DNA of 50,592 nucleotides from an uncultured Acidobacteriota bacterium. GTDB taxonomy: Bacteria; Acidobacteriota; Vicinamibacteria; Vicinamibacterales; CAVVIG01. The notes under the pieces are model-generated. The model was not told the DNA's origin, ran no database searches, and saw only the letters and a list, made by a program, of their open reading frames with translations. Positions 8,111 through 16,988 of the stretch are shown here, piece by piece (position 1 is the stretch's first letter; each line of letters begins with the position of its first letter). Made by a program: the position numbers and the translations under genes. Location: NCBI GenBank assembly GCA_902825985.1, contig CADEDC010000024.1, forward strand, positions 1-50,592, read 5' to 3'.

Positions 8111-9661
8111 TCACGGAACCTTGACGAAGATGTCCCAGCCCTCGATGGTGGTCCGTCGCTCGAACGAATCCCACAGCGTGCGGAAGCGCGAGTCCCGCAG
8201 GAGCTCGTCGAGCACGACCACCGTGCCGACCGATTCCCAGCGCGTGATCCGCGGCACCAGGACGACATTCGGTCGCCACCGCTCAAAGTCAGACACGACG
8301 GCATCCATGAGCAGGCGGCGTCCACCGTGTGACGTGGGTGGTGTCGATCGCCCTTCGCCGTTGATGATGCCAGGCAGCATCCAGAGGCACATGAACCGCG
8401 AACTCCACGTCCAGCCGGCGACGGCAACCAGGGGGAACGCCGGATAGGAGTCGACAGAAAGCGACATGAACCTGACGTTGTCGGGGTCGGGTGCGACACG
8501 CTCGACGCCTTCCTCCAGTATCTGCAGCCAGAGTTCAGTCCGATCGGTCAACGCGTTGTACACCGACCGCGCCACGATTCCTGAAGCCACGGTCAACAGC
8601 GCCAGGCAGGCGACGACGACGAGTCGGCGGCGCGTCCGCGGATCCGGCCTCGGGCTGAGCTGACTGACGCGCAGGCGAAGCAGGCTCGCCGCCGCCACGC
8701 CCACGACCGCCAGCGAGAATGTCTTGGTCGGGAGCATGTGATACGGGTAGCCCTTGTTCTGCACCAGGAAGGCCAGCCACGCGCCTGCCGCGGCCAGCAG
8801 CAGCAGCCGAGAGAGGCTCACCGCGGCGCGCGGCGTCTTCACGCTCATGACCATTGCGGCTGCCGTGAGCAAGTAGCTGAAGTGAATGAACCGCGGCCTG
8901 AACGATCCGTAGTCACCGTAGAACTGCAGGCCAAGCGGGATCGCTTGAGTGAAGAAGCCAGGAACGGCGACGACGACGTATGCGCCGTAGAGCAGGATGA
9001 CGGCGGCCCCGGCCAGAATCTCCTCGCACCACCACACGCGCGCCGAGCGCCGCATGACGGCGATGCCGAGTTCGACGACCACCACGGCCATCGCGTAGTG
9101 AGGTTTCACCCACAGCGCGAGCCCCATCAGCACCCCGGCGATGACCCGGTCACTCCTCTTGCCCGGCTCGCCGAGTGCCCGTTGCGCGCTCACGATTACG
9201 TACGGCAGGAGACCGACGAGCACCAGGTGCTCACGTTGCCCGAACTCCACTCCGGGGAGGCTGACGAGCAGCATCACCACCAGGGACATGATGGGCAGCC
9301 GCAGGTCTGCGGCTCCGCCGCCGAGCGTGCGCCTCAGAATGCGATCGACAAACCACGACATCCCGGCCACCAGTAGGGCAACGAACACGAACCACACGGT
9401 GTACGCCGGCGCGTTGATCTGCTGCGCGACCCACACCACAGGCATCATGATCTGGATGGTCAGGGGCGTGTTCAATTCGACGATGTCCGCAGAATAGAGG
9501 TCCGCGCCCGCCATCACCCGCGCCGCAACCGTCAGGAGCCACGTGCTATCGGTGTTCGGCGTGTACAGGAACTGGAAGGTGCAGGTGATCGCCCACACGA
9601 TCGCCGGCAGCCAGCGCGGCAGCGTCGATGTCGCAGACGGTGAAACAACTGCGGCGGACAT
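8111..9661 (-). CDS. Multi-pass membrane protein, glycosyltransferase-like, 516 aa
   Basis: About 9-11 hydrophobic segments span residues 15-370 (for example PAIVWAITCTFQFLYTP, YTVWFVFVALLVAGMSWFV, LPIMSLVVMLLVSLPGV), followed by a soluble C-terminal domain of about 150 residues. Early charged loops (NTDSTWLLTVAARVMAGADLYSADIVELNTP) resemble the first extracytoplasmic loop of polyprenyl-phosphate-sugar-dependent GT-C enzymes, where acidic residues are catalytic. A role in sugar transfer is therefore possible but unproven. The start at 9661 is preferred over 9769 because the upstream 36 residues look non-conserved. It is divergent from the MFS gene and has no operon partner. Confidence 0.65.
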   Translation of the reverse strand: MSAAVVSPSATSTLPRWLPAIVWAITCTFQFLYTPNTDSTWLLTVAARVMAGADLYSADIVELNTPLTIQIMMPVVWVAQQINAPAYTVWFVFVALLVAGMSWFVDRILRRTLGGGAADLRLPIMSLVVMLLVSLPGVEFGQREHLVLVGLLPYVIVSAQRALGEPGKRSDRVIAGVLMGLALWVKPHYAMAVVVVELGIAVMRRSARVWWCEEILAGAAVILLYGAYVVVAVPGFFTQAIPLGLQFYGDYGSFRPRFIHFSYLLTAAAMVMSVKTPRAAVSLSRLLLLAAAGAWLAFLVQNKGYPYHMLPTKTFSLAVVGVAAASLLRLRVSQLSPRPDPRTRRRLVVVACLALLTVASGIVARSVYNALTDRTELWLQILEEGVERVAPDPDNVRFMSLSVDSYPAFPLVAVAGWTWSSRFMCLWMLPGIINGEGRSTPPTSHGGRRLLMDAVVSDFERWRPNVVLVPRITRWESVGTVVVLDELLRDSRFRTLWDSFERRTTIEGWDIFVKVP

Positions 9662-10007
9662 GAGAACTCGCGACCGGGCGTCCTCCGTCTGTCTAGTGCA
9701 ACGGCAGCTGCGAGGGTTTCCAACAATCTCAGCGCCTGTCGAGTTCACGACGTGCGCCGGCTCTGCCATACTCTACTCGAAGTGCGGGATCTGTAGGTCC
9801 CTTTTGAGTCGGGTGGACCGGGCCAGATGTGGGCCTGGCGGACCCAGTCCGGGGGGCACGCTGTACGGTCCCGCCGCATCGTCGCGGTTGTGTCGTCCGT
9901 GCTCCATCGTTGGCGCGGCCACCTCGCAAGCCGTTCGGAGCGGCCGTGTCAGCAGGCGCGCCGGCGGGTCTTGGGCAACCGCCAGTCGGCACGCTAGACT
10001 GAGCGCC
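9662..10007. other. Divergent intergenic region without a recognisable gene
   Basis: 346 bases separate the start of the membrane protein (minus strand) from the MFS start (plus strand). Frames run through it on both strands but none has a family-like sequence or ribosome site. Promoters for both genes must lie here, yet I see no clear -35/-10 pair. Confidence 0.4.
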
Positions 10008-11288
10008 TTGGCGACATCGACTCCCGCCGCGGGCTCGCGCCTCCACTACGCCTGGATCGTCGCGGCCGTCACGTTTCTGGTCTTGCTCATCACCGCCGGC
10101 GTCCGGGCGACGCCGGGCGTGCTGATCGTGCCGCTCGAGACCGAGTTCGGCTGGAGCCGCGCGCTCGTTTCGGCGGCCATCGCCCTCAACATCGCCCTCT
10201 TCGGTCTCATCGGACCCTTCGCTGCCTCGGTCATGCAACGCTGGGGTCTCCGACGCGTCGTGCTGGCGGCGCTGGCGCTCCTGGCGGCTGCCGTGGCTCT
10301 CTCGACCCAGATACGCAACGAATGGCAGTTGGTGATCGTCTGGGGCGTGCTGGTCGGTGCCGGCACCGGCGTGACGTCGATGGTGTTGGCGGCGATCGTG
10401 GCCACGCGCTGGTTCGACGCCCGGCGCGGCGTGGTGCTCGGTGCGCTCTCGGCCGCCAACGCCACCGGGCAGCTGGTGTTCCTGCCGATGCTGGCGAGTG
10501 TGACCGAGGGACGCGGATGGCGGGTCGCCGTCCTCGTCGTGGCCGCGGCCGCCGTCGTCGTGTTCGTCGTCGTGCTTGCGCTGATGCGCGACCGCCCGGA
10601 AGACGTCGGACTCCGCCCCTACGGCCAGATCGTCCACGCGCCATCGGCCGCGTCGGCGCCGCCACTGGCGCCGCTCGCGGCGTTGCGCATGGCGGTGCGC
10701 AGTCCGGCCTTCTGGATCCTTGGCGGTACGTTCTTCGTCTGCGGTGCGAGCACCAACGGTCTCATCGGCACGCACCTCATCGCCGCCTGTCACGACTACG
10801 GCATTCCGCAACTGCGTTCCGCGCAGCTCCTCGCGGCGATGGGCATCTTCGACATCCTCGGCACGACGGCGTCGGGCTGGCTCAGCGACCGCTATTCGAG
10901 CCGGCACCTGCTCTTCGGCTACTACACGCTGCGCGGCATCTCGCTGTTGTTCCTGCCAGCGACGCTCGACGCCGGTAGCGCCGGCCTCGGCATCTTCGCC
11001 GTGTTCTATGGCCTCGACTGGATTGCGACCGTGCCGCCGACGGTGCGGCTGACGACGGAGGCTTTCGGGCGTGAGAACACCGGTGTCGTCTACGGCTGGA
11101 TCGGCGCCTGCCATCAGGCGGGCGCATCGATGGCCGCCTTCGGCGCTGGCGCCATCCGCAGCTCGTTCGGCGAGTACGACGTCGCCTTCTGGATTGCGGC
11201 CGTGCTCTGCCTCCTGGCCGGGCTGTCGTTTCTCACGATCGGCCGACAGGCCTTGCAAGCGCGGATGCCGTCGCCGGTCACGGCCTGA
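10008..11288 (+). CDS. Major facilitator superfamily transporter, 426 aa
   Basis: The TTG at 10008 is chosen because it places the first helix (WIVAAVTFLVLLITAGVRAT) at the usual distance. The frame is open upstream to 9543 but over the neighbour's 5' region. Twelve hydrophobic segments follow. The first half has the typical periplasmic-facing start GVLIVPLETEFGWSRALVSAA and the loop 2-3 signature-like MQRWGLRRVVLAALAL; loop 8-9 carries GWLSDRYSSRHLLF. The opening GVLIVPLETEFGWSR is characteristic of MFS members near the oxalate/formate antiporter or monocarboxylate group, so a small organic acid substrate is plausible. Translation initiation looks weak. Confidence 0.85.
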   Translation: MATSTPAAGSRLHYAWIVAAVTFLVLLITAGVRATPGVLIVPLETEFGWSRALVSAAIALNIALFGLIGPFAASVMQRWGLRRVVLAALALLAAAVALSTQIRNEWQLVIVWGVLVGAGTGVTSMVLAAIVATRWFDARRGVVLGALSAANATGQLVFLPMLASVTEGRGWRVAVLVVAAAAVVVFVVVLALMRDRPEDVGLRPYGQIVHAPSAASAPPLAPLAALRMAVRSPAFWILGGTFFVCGASTNGLIGTHLIAACHDYGIPQLRSAQLLAAMGIFDILGTTASGWLSDRYSSRHLLFGYYTLRGISLLFLPATLDAGSAGLGIFAVFYGLDWIATVPPTVRLTTEAFGRENTGVVYGWIGACHQAGASMAAFGAGAIRSSFGEYDVAFWIAAVLCLLAGLSFLTIGRQALQARMPSPVTA

Positions 11289-11626
11289 GCCGGATTTTGC
11301 GGGCCGAGTCTCGAGAGCAATACATCGCGATCAATGCATCGGCTCGTTCAGCGCCGGGCGCCCAACGGGTGAATCTGCCCATCGCCGCCCGGTTCCAGTG
11401 TGATGCGTGTGCGGTCGATGGACGTGCGAAGATGACCCGCCGTGTCCGCCGCCACGCCTGCGGTCGCGGGTCTCGTGGGTTGTCGATGCGCGCCGCTGGT
11501 GTCCGGCGCGCTGATCGCCATGCGGTCTTGCCGCTCAGTGAGACGGACGGATATCGCTCTTCGCTTTTCAGGATGGGCGGCGGGCCTCCGGCACCGAGAT
11601 ACGGCCGTCGTCACCAGGAGAACGTC
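11289..11626. other. Intergenic region, no supported gene
   Basis: 338 bases between the MFS gene and the next hypothetical. The downstream gene's frame is open through most of it, but the sequence lacks protein character, and its ribosome site at 11616-11620 sets the start after this region. I see no RNA gene or clear promoter. Confidence 0.4.
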
Positions 11627-12277
11627 ATGGACATGCAGCGGGACGACACACTGATCGAGACGGTTGAGGTCGACGGCGCCGTGGTGACACAAGAGCAAGG
11701 AACCTTTGCCGCACTGGGACAGCCGGGCGGAGCCGAAGGCCGTCGCCTCACGGCTGCCCTTCCACGTCAGGCGAAGGCAGACGACATCATCAAGGTGTCG
11801 CAATTCGCGTGGGACATCATCAAGGATTCCAAGGCGGAGGCGGCGACCGCCGCCGCCTGTTCACGGATCCTGTGCGCCAAGGATGACCACTGGGAGAACT
11901 ACGGAGGAGCCCACGATTTCGAGAGCAAGCGGGTGACCCTGAAGCTCGACAACTTTGCCAAGGTCAACTGCTATACGGTGACGTTCAAGATTGCCGGGAC
12001 GTATCAGGCCAGCAACCCTCACTGTGGCGGTTTGTGGATCCCCAACGTCCATGTCACGTTTCTCCAGTGTGACGCGAACTGGCCCTGGATCCTGAACGGA
12101 ACCGCCAGCATCGACGGAACCTACGTCTCGAACATGGGCACGGTGGAAAACCCGATTCCGCAAGTCGTCCTCGTGATCAAAATCGTCACGAACGCAAGGG
12201 TGGCGTTCAATTGGGAGAGCCATGAGAAGACGTTCGAGTTCACCTTGAACGGAAGGGATGGTGTCAAACAGGTCTGA
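11627..12277 (+). CDS. Hypothetical protein, 216 aa
   Basis: Unrecognised. ATG 11627 follows AGGAG (11616-11620). There is no signal peptide. Residues 1-45 look flexible and acidic. Then comes an amphipathic segment (ADDIIKVSQFAWDIIKDSKAEA), a region with six cysteines and several Trp/Asn (AACSRILCAKDDHWENYGG, then NCYTVTF, PHCGGLW, FLQCDANWPW), and beta-rich C-terminal sequence ending in FEFTLNGRDG. The cysteines and beta content suggest a compact domain that could be disulfide-bonded or metal-bound. No neighbour gives a role. Confidence 0.65.
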   Translation: MDMQRDDTLIETVEVDGAVVTQEQGTFAALGQPGGAEGRRLTAALPRQAKADDIIKVSQFAWDIIKDSKAEAATAAACSRILCAKDDHWENYGGAHDFESKRVTLKLDNFAKVNCYTVTFKIAGTYQASNPHCGGLWIPNVHVTFLQCDANWPWILNGTASIDGTYVSNMGTVENPIPQVVLVIKIVTNARVAFNWESHEKTFEFTLNGRDGVKQV

Positions 12278-12410
12278 GACGAATCGCCGCGGGCGGGACG
12301 CTGCAGATGAGTCTTCGTGCCGGAGCGGCACCCACATTCATGATCCCGCGGACCGGGTGTGTCAAACAAGACTGTTTCTTTGGTGGGTCTGCATCTATCA
12401 TCGCCGGCCC

Positions 12411-14108
12411 ATGCCGCACCGCCCGGACGCACACGAACCGCCGCACGGCACGCAGCAGCAGCTGGCGCGCCTGCTGGAACTGCCACACCTGGCCCAGGTG
12501 GTCCCGCACCTGGCACCGGACGTCCTGCACCGCTGGATTCGCCACGCCGGCGTCGACCGCTGTCTCGATCTGCTCGACGCGACGACCCCGGCGCAGTTGA
12601 CGACGATTCTCGATCTCGATCTCTGGACGCCCCTGCCGGGCCAGGACGAGCGCTTCGACGCGGATCGCTTCGGTGAGTGGCTGGAGCACCTGGTCGAACG
12701 CGACCCGGCAAGCGCCGCCGGCCTCGTCACCCGCTTCGATCGGGCGCTCGTCGTGACCGGATTCTCGGAGTACCTGCGCGTCCTCGACCCCGGCGTGCTC
12801 GAACCGACGGCTCAGACAGACGACGAAGCAGCGGACCACACGATTTTCGCGACAGACGGGATTACCGCCGAGATCGGCGGCTATCTCGTGCAGGCGCGCC
12901 GCCCCGAGACGTGGGACGCGATTGTCGCGCTCCTCGTCGAGCTGGCGAGCGATCACACTGCCTGGTTCCATGGCGTAATGCAGGGGTGCCGGACACTGTC
13001 ACATGCCGGCCGCGAACGGGACGACCTCGACAACCTGCTGGAACAGCCAGAGCAGTCGCGGCAGGATCTCGCCGACCAACGCGATGACCGCCAGGTGGAG
13101 CGCGGCTACACGACGGCGGCCGATGCGCGGGCGTTTCTCTCCCGCGCGCGTCAGTCACCGGCTCCGACGGCGGATATGCCGCCGGCCGCATCCGCCAGTC
13201 CGGCGGCAGGACGCTCACCAGCCAATCCGATTGCTGCGTCGTACCTCGATCGTCGCCGGCATGCCGTCGACCGATCCGTCGACATGCCAGCCGCGCCGCT
13301 AGACGCGGCGCCGATCGCCGCGGAGGTCGCCGCCACGCTGGATGAGGTCGTCCGCGTCCTGGCTGCCGAGGGGCTCGTGACCGAGCGCCCACGCGGCCTG
13401 CTGGGGGGCGGCCGCACGGGCGGCGACGGCGGGCCGGCCGCCGACGTCGCGGCGGACGTCGAGATCGCTGGTGACGACGGCATCCGCCCGTGGCTGGACC
13501 ACGTGCGCGAGCATCAGCCGGAGCGCTTTCTCGCGTGCGGCCGGGAGCTGGCATTCCTGGCCAACACCCTGATCGCCGGCTGCCGCCTGCAGACCCGCGC
13601 GTTCACCCCGCAGGAGGCCTCCGATGCTGTCGTCGCCACGTGCGGTCTCGGCCGCCTCTCGCTCGCGTCACCAGCGCCCTCCGACTACTTCGTCACCCAC
13701 GACGTCATCGGACTCTTCGAACTGGGGTGGGCGCGCCTGCACCGCGACGTGTCGGTCTTCGTCGCCGAGGAATTGCTGGCGACCCTGCGTCAGCTGCCCG
13801 CCGCCGACTCACCGACGCTGGCGGGCTTGCGCCAGCTGCGGCGCTCGCTGACGACGCACGTCGCGTCCGGGCGCCCGTGGCTGGCGCACGACGCGCTGGA
13901 CGTGCTGTCGACGCTCGACACGCCGTCGTGGTACGGTCTGCTCGGGCTGCTCGGCGAGTGTCCGGTCATCCCGGCTGTCGTCCCCGCGATCGTGCGGCGC
14001 AGCACCGGCCGCATCGACCCGCAGCGGTTCGAGTTCATCGCAACGGCGGCACATCTGGACACGGTGCGGACCTTCATGGCGCGTTTGCCGGACCTGCTGG
14101 CGGGCTAG
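12411..14108 (+). CDS. DUF6178-family protein, 565 aa
   Basis: The Leu-rich helical repeats match the DUF6178 pattern as I know it: LLELPHLAQVVPHLAPDVLHRWI, then LTTILDLDLWTPLPGQDERFDADRFGEWLEHL, a core with RPETWDAIVALLVELASDHTAWFH, and RQVERGYTTAADARAFLSRAR. A Pro/Ala-rich linker (about residues 245-300) joins this to a second helical half. Function is unknown; the lack of signal peptide indicates a cytoplasmic protein. ATG 12411 is preferred because the alternative frame start at 12258 lies inside the previous gene and the intervening sequence is not protein-like. It appears to be transcribed alone. Confidence 0.75.
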   Translation: MPHRPDAHEPPHGTQQQLARLLELPHLAQVVPHLAPDVLHRWIRHAGVDRCLDLLDATTPAQLTTILDLDLWTPLPGQDERFDADRFGEWLEHLVERDPASAAGLVTRFDRALVVTGFSEYLRVLDPGVLEPTAQTDDEAADHTIFATDGITAEIGGYLVQARRPETWDAIVALLVELASDHTAWFHGVMQGCRTLSHAGRERDDLDNLLEQPEQSRQDLADQRDDRQVERGYTTAADARAFLSRARQSPAPTADMPPAASASPAAGRSPANPIAASYLDRRRHAVDRSVDMPAAPLDAAPIAAEVAATLDEVVRVLAAEGLVTERPRGLLGGGRTGGDGGPAADVAADVEIAGDDGIRPWLDHVREHQPERFLACGRELAFLANTLIAGCRLQTRAFTPQEASDAVVATCGLGRLSLASPAPSDYFVTHDVIGLFELGWARLHRDVSVFVAEELLATLRQLPAADSPTLAGLRQLRRSLTTHVASGRPWLAHDALDVLSTLDTPSWYGLLGLLGECPVIPAVVPAIVRRSTGRIDPQRFEFIATAAHLDTVRTFMARLPDLLAG

Positions 14109-14147
14109 CCCGTGCGACGGTCCGAACTCAGGCGCGAAGGCGGCGCC

Positions 14148-14288
14148 TCAGCGCAACCGGAAGGACATCTCGATGACGACGTCCACCATCACCGGGCAGC
14201 CGTCGAGCCGGGCCGGCGCAAAGCGCCAGAGTGAGGCGGCGGTCAGACATGCCGCGTCGCCAACCGCTGCGAGCACGGCGCGGCAGGT
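14148..14288 (-). pseudogene. TonB C-terminal domain relic
   Basis: On the minus strand, about 46 codons before a TGA at 14148-14150 read AASLWRFAPARLDGCPVMV then VIEMSFRLR. This is the signature end of a TonB C-terminal domain (helix, W-R-F-x-P-A, G-x-P-V, final strands). No proline-rich spacer, membrane anchor or start codon is attached upstream in the same frame, and the divergent plus-strand gene begins at 14357. I read it as the remnant of a deleted energy-transducer-like gene. Confidence 0.5.
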
Positions 14289-14356
14289 CCGCGCCATCCG
14301 CCGACGGATGTCCGGTTGCGTCGCGCGATCGCGTAGATCACACGGGAGGTCTGGTG

Positions 14357-15727
14357 ATGAAACTGACGATGGCGAGTGCGGTGACACTGGTGGCCCTGCT
14401 GGGCGTGTGCGCGCCGGCGCAGGGACAGGCGACCGCGAGGCTGCAGGGAGAGGCCACCGCGACAGCGGCGGGACAGGCGACGGCCGAAAGCGACCCTTCA
14501 TGGGTGGACCCGATGCCGCCGCGCGATGCGGGCGGCGCGTGTCGGCCAGGCGATCGCGGCCGCGTCGTGGATGTGCGACGCGTCGCCTCCCACCCCACGC
14601 CGGAATCGGCGCGCCGCTACTTCGACGAGTGGATCGCCTTCTACCAGGACTACTACAACTTCCCGGCCGACATCCCGGCGGTGTTCTCCTTCGGGTTCGA
14701 CAGCTACAAAGTGACCTATTGCACCCTGGACGCCGCGCTGCCCGGGCAATCGAGCGGCGCGCCGGTGTCGGCCACCGGCATGATGTCGGTGCCACGCGCG
14801 CCCGGCCCCCTGTCGACGGTCGCCTATCTCCATGGGACGTCGGTCTCGTTCTACGACGCCGTGTCGAACCCGGCGATCGCCGGCCGCTTCAACCCGGATG
14901 GCGAGAGCTTCGACGGCCCTCCTTCGAACGCCATCGTTGCCGGCGCCGGCTTCATCTACGTCGGGCCCGACTATCTCGGGCTCGGCGACTCGACGGTGCC
15001 GCGCCATCGCTACTTCCACGCCGACACGGAGGCCTCGTCCGCGGTCGATCTGCTCGCGGCGGCCGATCGCATCCTCAGCCGGCTTGGTGTTCGTCGCACC
15101 GGCACGCTGTTCACCTTCGGCTTCTCGCAGGGCGGTCACGCGGCGCTGGCATCGCACCGCGCGCTGCAGCAGGCGTCGGTCGACGTGACGGCGACGGCGA
15201 CGGTCGGTGGCGTCTTCGATGTCGAGCAGTGGGTGCTGTCGTCGATTGACGACACCACCACCGTGACGCTGCCGTTGTACCTGTCGTACCTGCTGCTCGC
15301 CTACGACGACCTGTACGACATCTACGACCGGCCGTCGGACGTGTTCCGGCGCCCCTGGGCGGGCACCGTCGGCGGCCTGTTCGACATGCAGCACTACTTC
15401 GACGACGTGCTGGCCGGTCTGCCGCCCACGTCACGTGCCTTGCTGACCACGGCGTTCCGATCGGCGGTCGAAAACGACCCGCGCACGTCCTTCCGGCGGC
15501 GGCTCCGGCAGAACGCGGTGGACCGCTGGACGCCGAGCGCACCCCTGCGCGTCTTCCACAGCGTCGATGATGAGGAGGTGCCGATCGCCGGCGCGCTGGC
15601 GTCAGTGAGCCGCCTGCGCAATCGTGGCGCGAACGTCTCGGTGGTGGAGCTGTCCGGCTTCGATCACGTCAACAGCTGGATCCAGGCGCTGCCGCGGGCG
15701 ATGGCCTGGTTCCGGTCGCTGGAGTAA
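14357..15727 (+). CDS. Secreted alpha/beta-hydrolase (lipase/esterase-like), 456 aa
   Basis: ATG 14357 follows GGGAGGT (14344-14350) and opens with a signal peptide (MKLTMASAVTLVALLGVCAPAQGQ). After an Ala/Thr/Gln-rich linker, the hydrolase core carries the nucleophile elbow GFSQGGH (Ser about residue 256), a likely acid in the DDEEVP loop (about 404) and the catalytic His in GFDHVNSW (about 436). The oxyanion-side strand AYLHGTSV and the VGPDYLGLGDS loop resemble secreted lipases of the LIP/secretory lipase type. It probably hydrolyses esters outside the cytoplasm. It converges on the barrel-like gene. Confidence 0.8.
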   Translation: MKLTMASAVTLVALLGVCAPAQGQATARLQGEATATAAGQATAESDPSWVDPMPPRDAGGACRPGDRGRVVDVRRVASHPTPESARRYFDEWIAFYQDYYNFPADIPAVFSFGFDSYKVTYCTLDAALPGQSSGAPVSATGMMSVPRAPGPLSTVAYLHGTSVSFYDAVSNPAIAGRFNPDGESFDGPPSNAIVAGAGFIYVGPDYLGLGDSTVPRHRYFHADTEASSAVDLLAAADRILSRLGVRRTGTLFTFGFSQGGHAALASHRALQQASVDVTATATVGGVFDVEQWVLSSIDDTTTVTLPLYLSYLLLAYDDLYDIYDRPSDVFRRPWAGTVGGLFDMQHYFDDVLAGLPPTSRALLTTAFRSAVENDPRTSFRRRLRQNAVDRWTPSAPLRVFHSVDDEEVPIAGALASVSRLRNRGANVSVVELSGFDHVNSWIQALPRAMAWFRSLE

Positions 15728-15756
15728 CCGCGCGTCACCGGACGTGCCGCCGCCAA

Positions 15757-16572
15757 TCAGCGAGCGCCGAAGAGGTAGATGGCACTGACGGTGACATCGT
15801 TGGTACCCGGGTAGTTCAGCCCGCCAGCCACGCGGAGCGTCAACTGGCGGACCACCGCCACGCCGACGCCGAGTTCGAAACGGCCGATCGGCATGATGTC
15901 CCGCGTGAACAGGCCGGGGTACGCCTCGTTGTTCGAACTGCCGGCCGGTTGCGTGGACCGGCTGATGATCGTCGCCCCCGGTCCGCTGCACGGATCGGGG
16001 ACGTCCGGGCTGCCGCCGTCCGGAAACACGAACGACGGATTCCGGCAGCGGGTCGACGTGATCGACGAGCTGACCGCGACCTGTCCGCTCGGTCGGCCGA
16101 CGCCGCCTGCGACATTCAGGCCGACCTGCACGCGATTCGCAATCGTCGCGATGCCGATGAACTTGTGCGCCTCGATGCCGGTGAGCTGCACGGACGTCCG
16201 CGCAACCCGGCTCAGGTATGACGTCGTCTCGTAGATCCCGTTCGATGAACTGAAGCCGCCGCCGTTCGCGGCTTCGGTATCGCTGTCCACGAAACGGCGC
16301 CGAACGAACGAGACGCCCCAGTCGCCGCCGAGCGGCCGGCCGCGTACGATGCCGATGCGGAATTCGTCGCCGCGCAGGTCCTGATCCGTGACGGAGAGGT
16401 CGTCCTCGGAGAAGTGCAGACCGGCCACGACTTCGAGGTTCGACGGAATCTGCCATTTCGGCACGAACGTCCCGACCACACCCCACGACGCCGGCGGACG
16501 CTCCTGCGCCAACGCCGACCCGGACCCGAGACAGACACCAACGATCGCGAGAACTCCCGCCACGCGCCCCAT
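15757..16572 (-). CDS. Exported beta-barrel-like protein, 271 aa
   Basis: Start at 16572 has GGAGGTGG just upstream and a signal peptide (MGRVAGVLAIVGVCLGSGSALAQ). The mature protein shows alternating-residue strands of an outer-membrane barrel: FRIGIVRGRPLGGDWGVSFVRRRF, then GIEAHKFIGIA, a central loop with two cysteines, and C-terminal strands ELGVGVAVVRQLTLRVAGGLNYPG and TVSAIYLFGAR. It lacks the usual terminal aromatic residue, which weakens the barrel assignment. It is divergent from the injection-system operon across 416 bases. Confidence 0.65.
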   Translation of the reverse strand: MGRVAGVLAIVGVCLGSGSALAQERPPASWGVVGTFVPKWQIPSNLEVVAGLHFSEDDLSVTDQDLRGDEFRIGIVRGRPLGGDWGVSFVRRRFVDSDTEAANGGGFSSSNGIYETTSYLSRVARTSVQLTGIEAHKFIGIATIANRVQVGLNVAGGVGRPSGQVAVSSSITSTRCRNPSFVFPDGGSPDVPDPCSGPGATIISRSTQPAGSSNNEAYPGLFTRDIMPIGRFELGVGVAVVRQLTLRVAGGLNYPGTNDVTVSAIYLFGAR

Positions 16573-16616
16573 AGCCACCTCCGTCAGGATTTGACGGCCG
16601 GACGAGGTGGCGTTCG

Positions 16617-16669
16617 CACGGCCGGCCGTGACCAGGTGGGTGTCTGCAGACCCACGGCCGCACGGCCGT
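16617..16669. promoter_or_regulatory. Cluster of three dyads in the divergent region
   Basis: Three inverted repeats are packed together: CACGGCCGGCCGTG, a perfect 14-bp palindrome (16617-16630); GTGGGT-N8-ACCCAC (16636-16655); and ACGGCCG-CA-CGGCCGT (16654-16669). They lie 45-97 bases upstream of the barrel gene start and about 260-315 bases upstream of the sigma-54 promoter, an enhancer-compatible distance. They could be activator sites or operators for the minus-strand gene; chance is possible at this GC content. Confidence 0.35.
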
Positions 16670-16930
16670 CGATACACGTGTTCTCTCGACTTCGACCGCT
16701 CCGCACCCGGCCGGCCGCGCTTGCCCGGCTGCGCCGCGACCCAGTCGGCCTCGCGCCGCCGGCCGCCGAGGCCTGCCATCGTCCCCAGTGTTTGACTGCA
16801 CTTCCGGGCACGAACCGCACGGAGCCGCAGCGCCGCGACTGGGTCTGGAATGACCCGTACTGGCGCCCGGGCACGGCCATCGGAGCGCACTTCCCGCTGA
16901 TTCACGCCGTTTTCCAGCCCTTCCCGCGCG

Positions 16931-16946
16931 AGGCACACCACTTGCT
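16931..16946 (+). promoter_or_regulatory. Predicted sigma-54 promoter of the injection-system operon
   Basis: GGCAC (16932-16936), five bases, then TTGCT (16942-16946) matches the -24/-12 consensus TGGCAC-N5-TTGCW at every conserved base except the leading T. The invariant GG (16932-16933) and GC (16944-16945) have the required ten-base separation. Transcription would start near 16957, about 32 bases before the first gene at 16989. A sigma-54 activator gene lies at the other end of the operon (47369-48364). Confidence 0.65.
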
Positions 16947-16988
16947 CCCTGGCTTCGTCTCGAGGTTCTCATCGCATTCGCGGTCACG

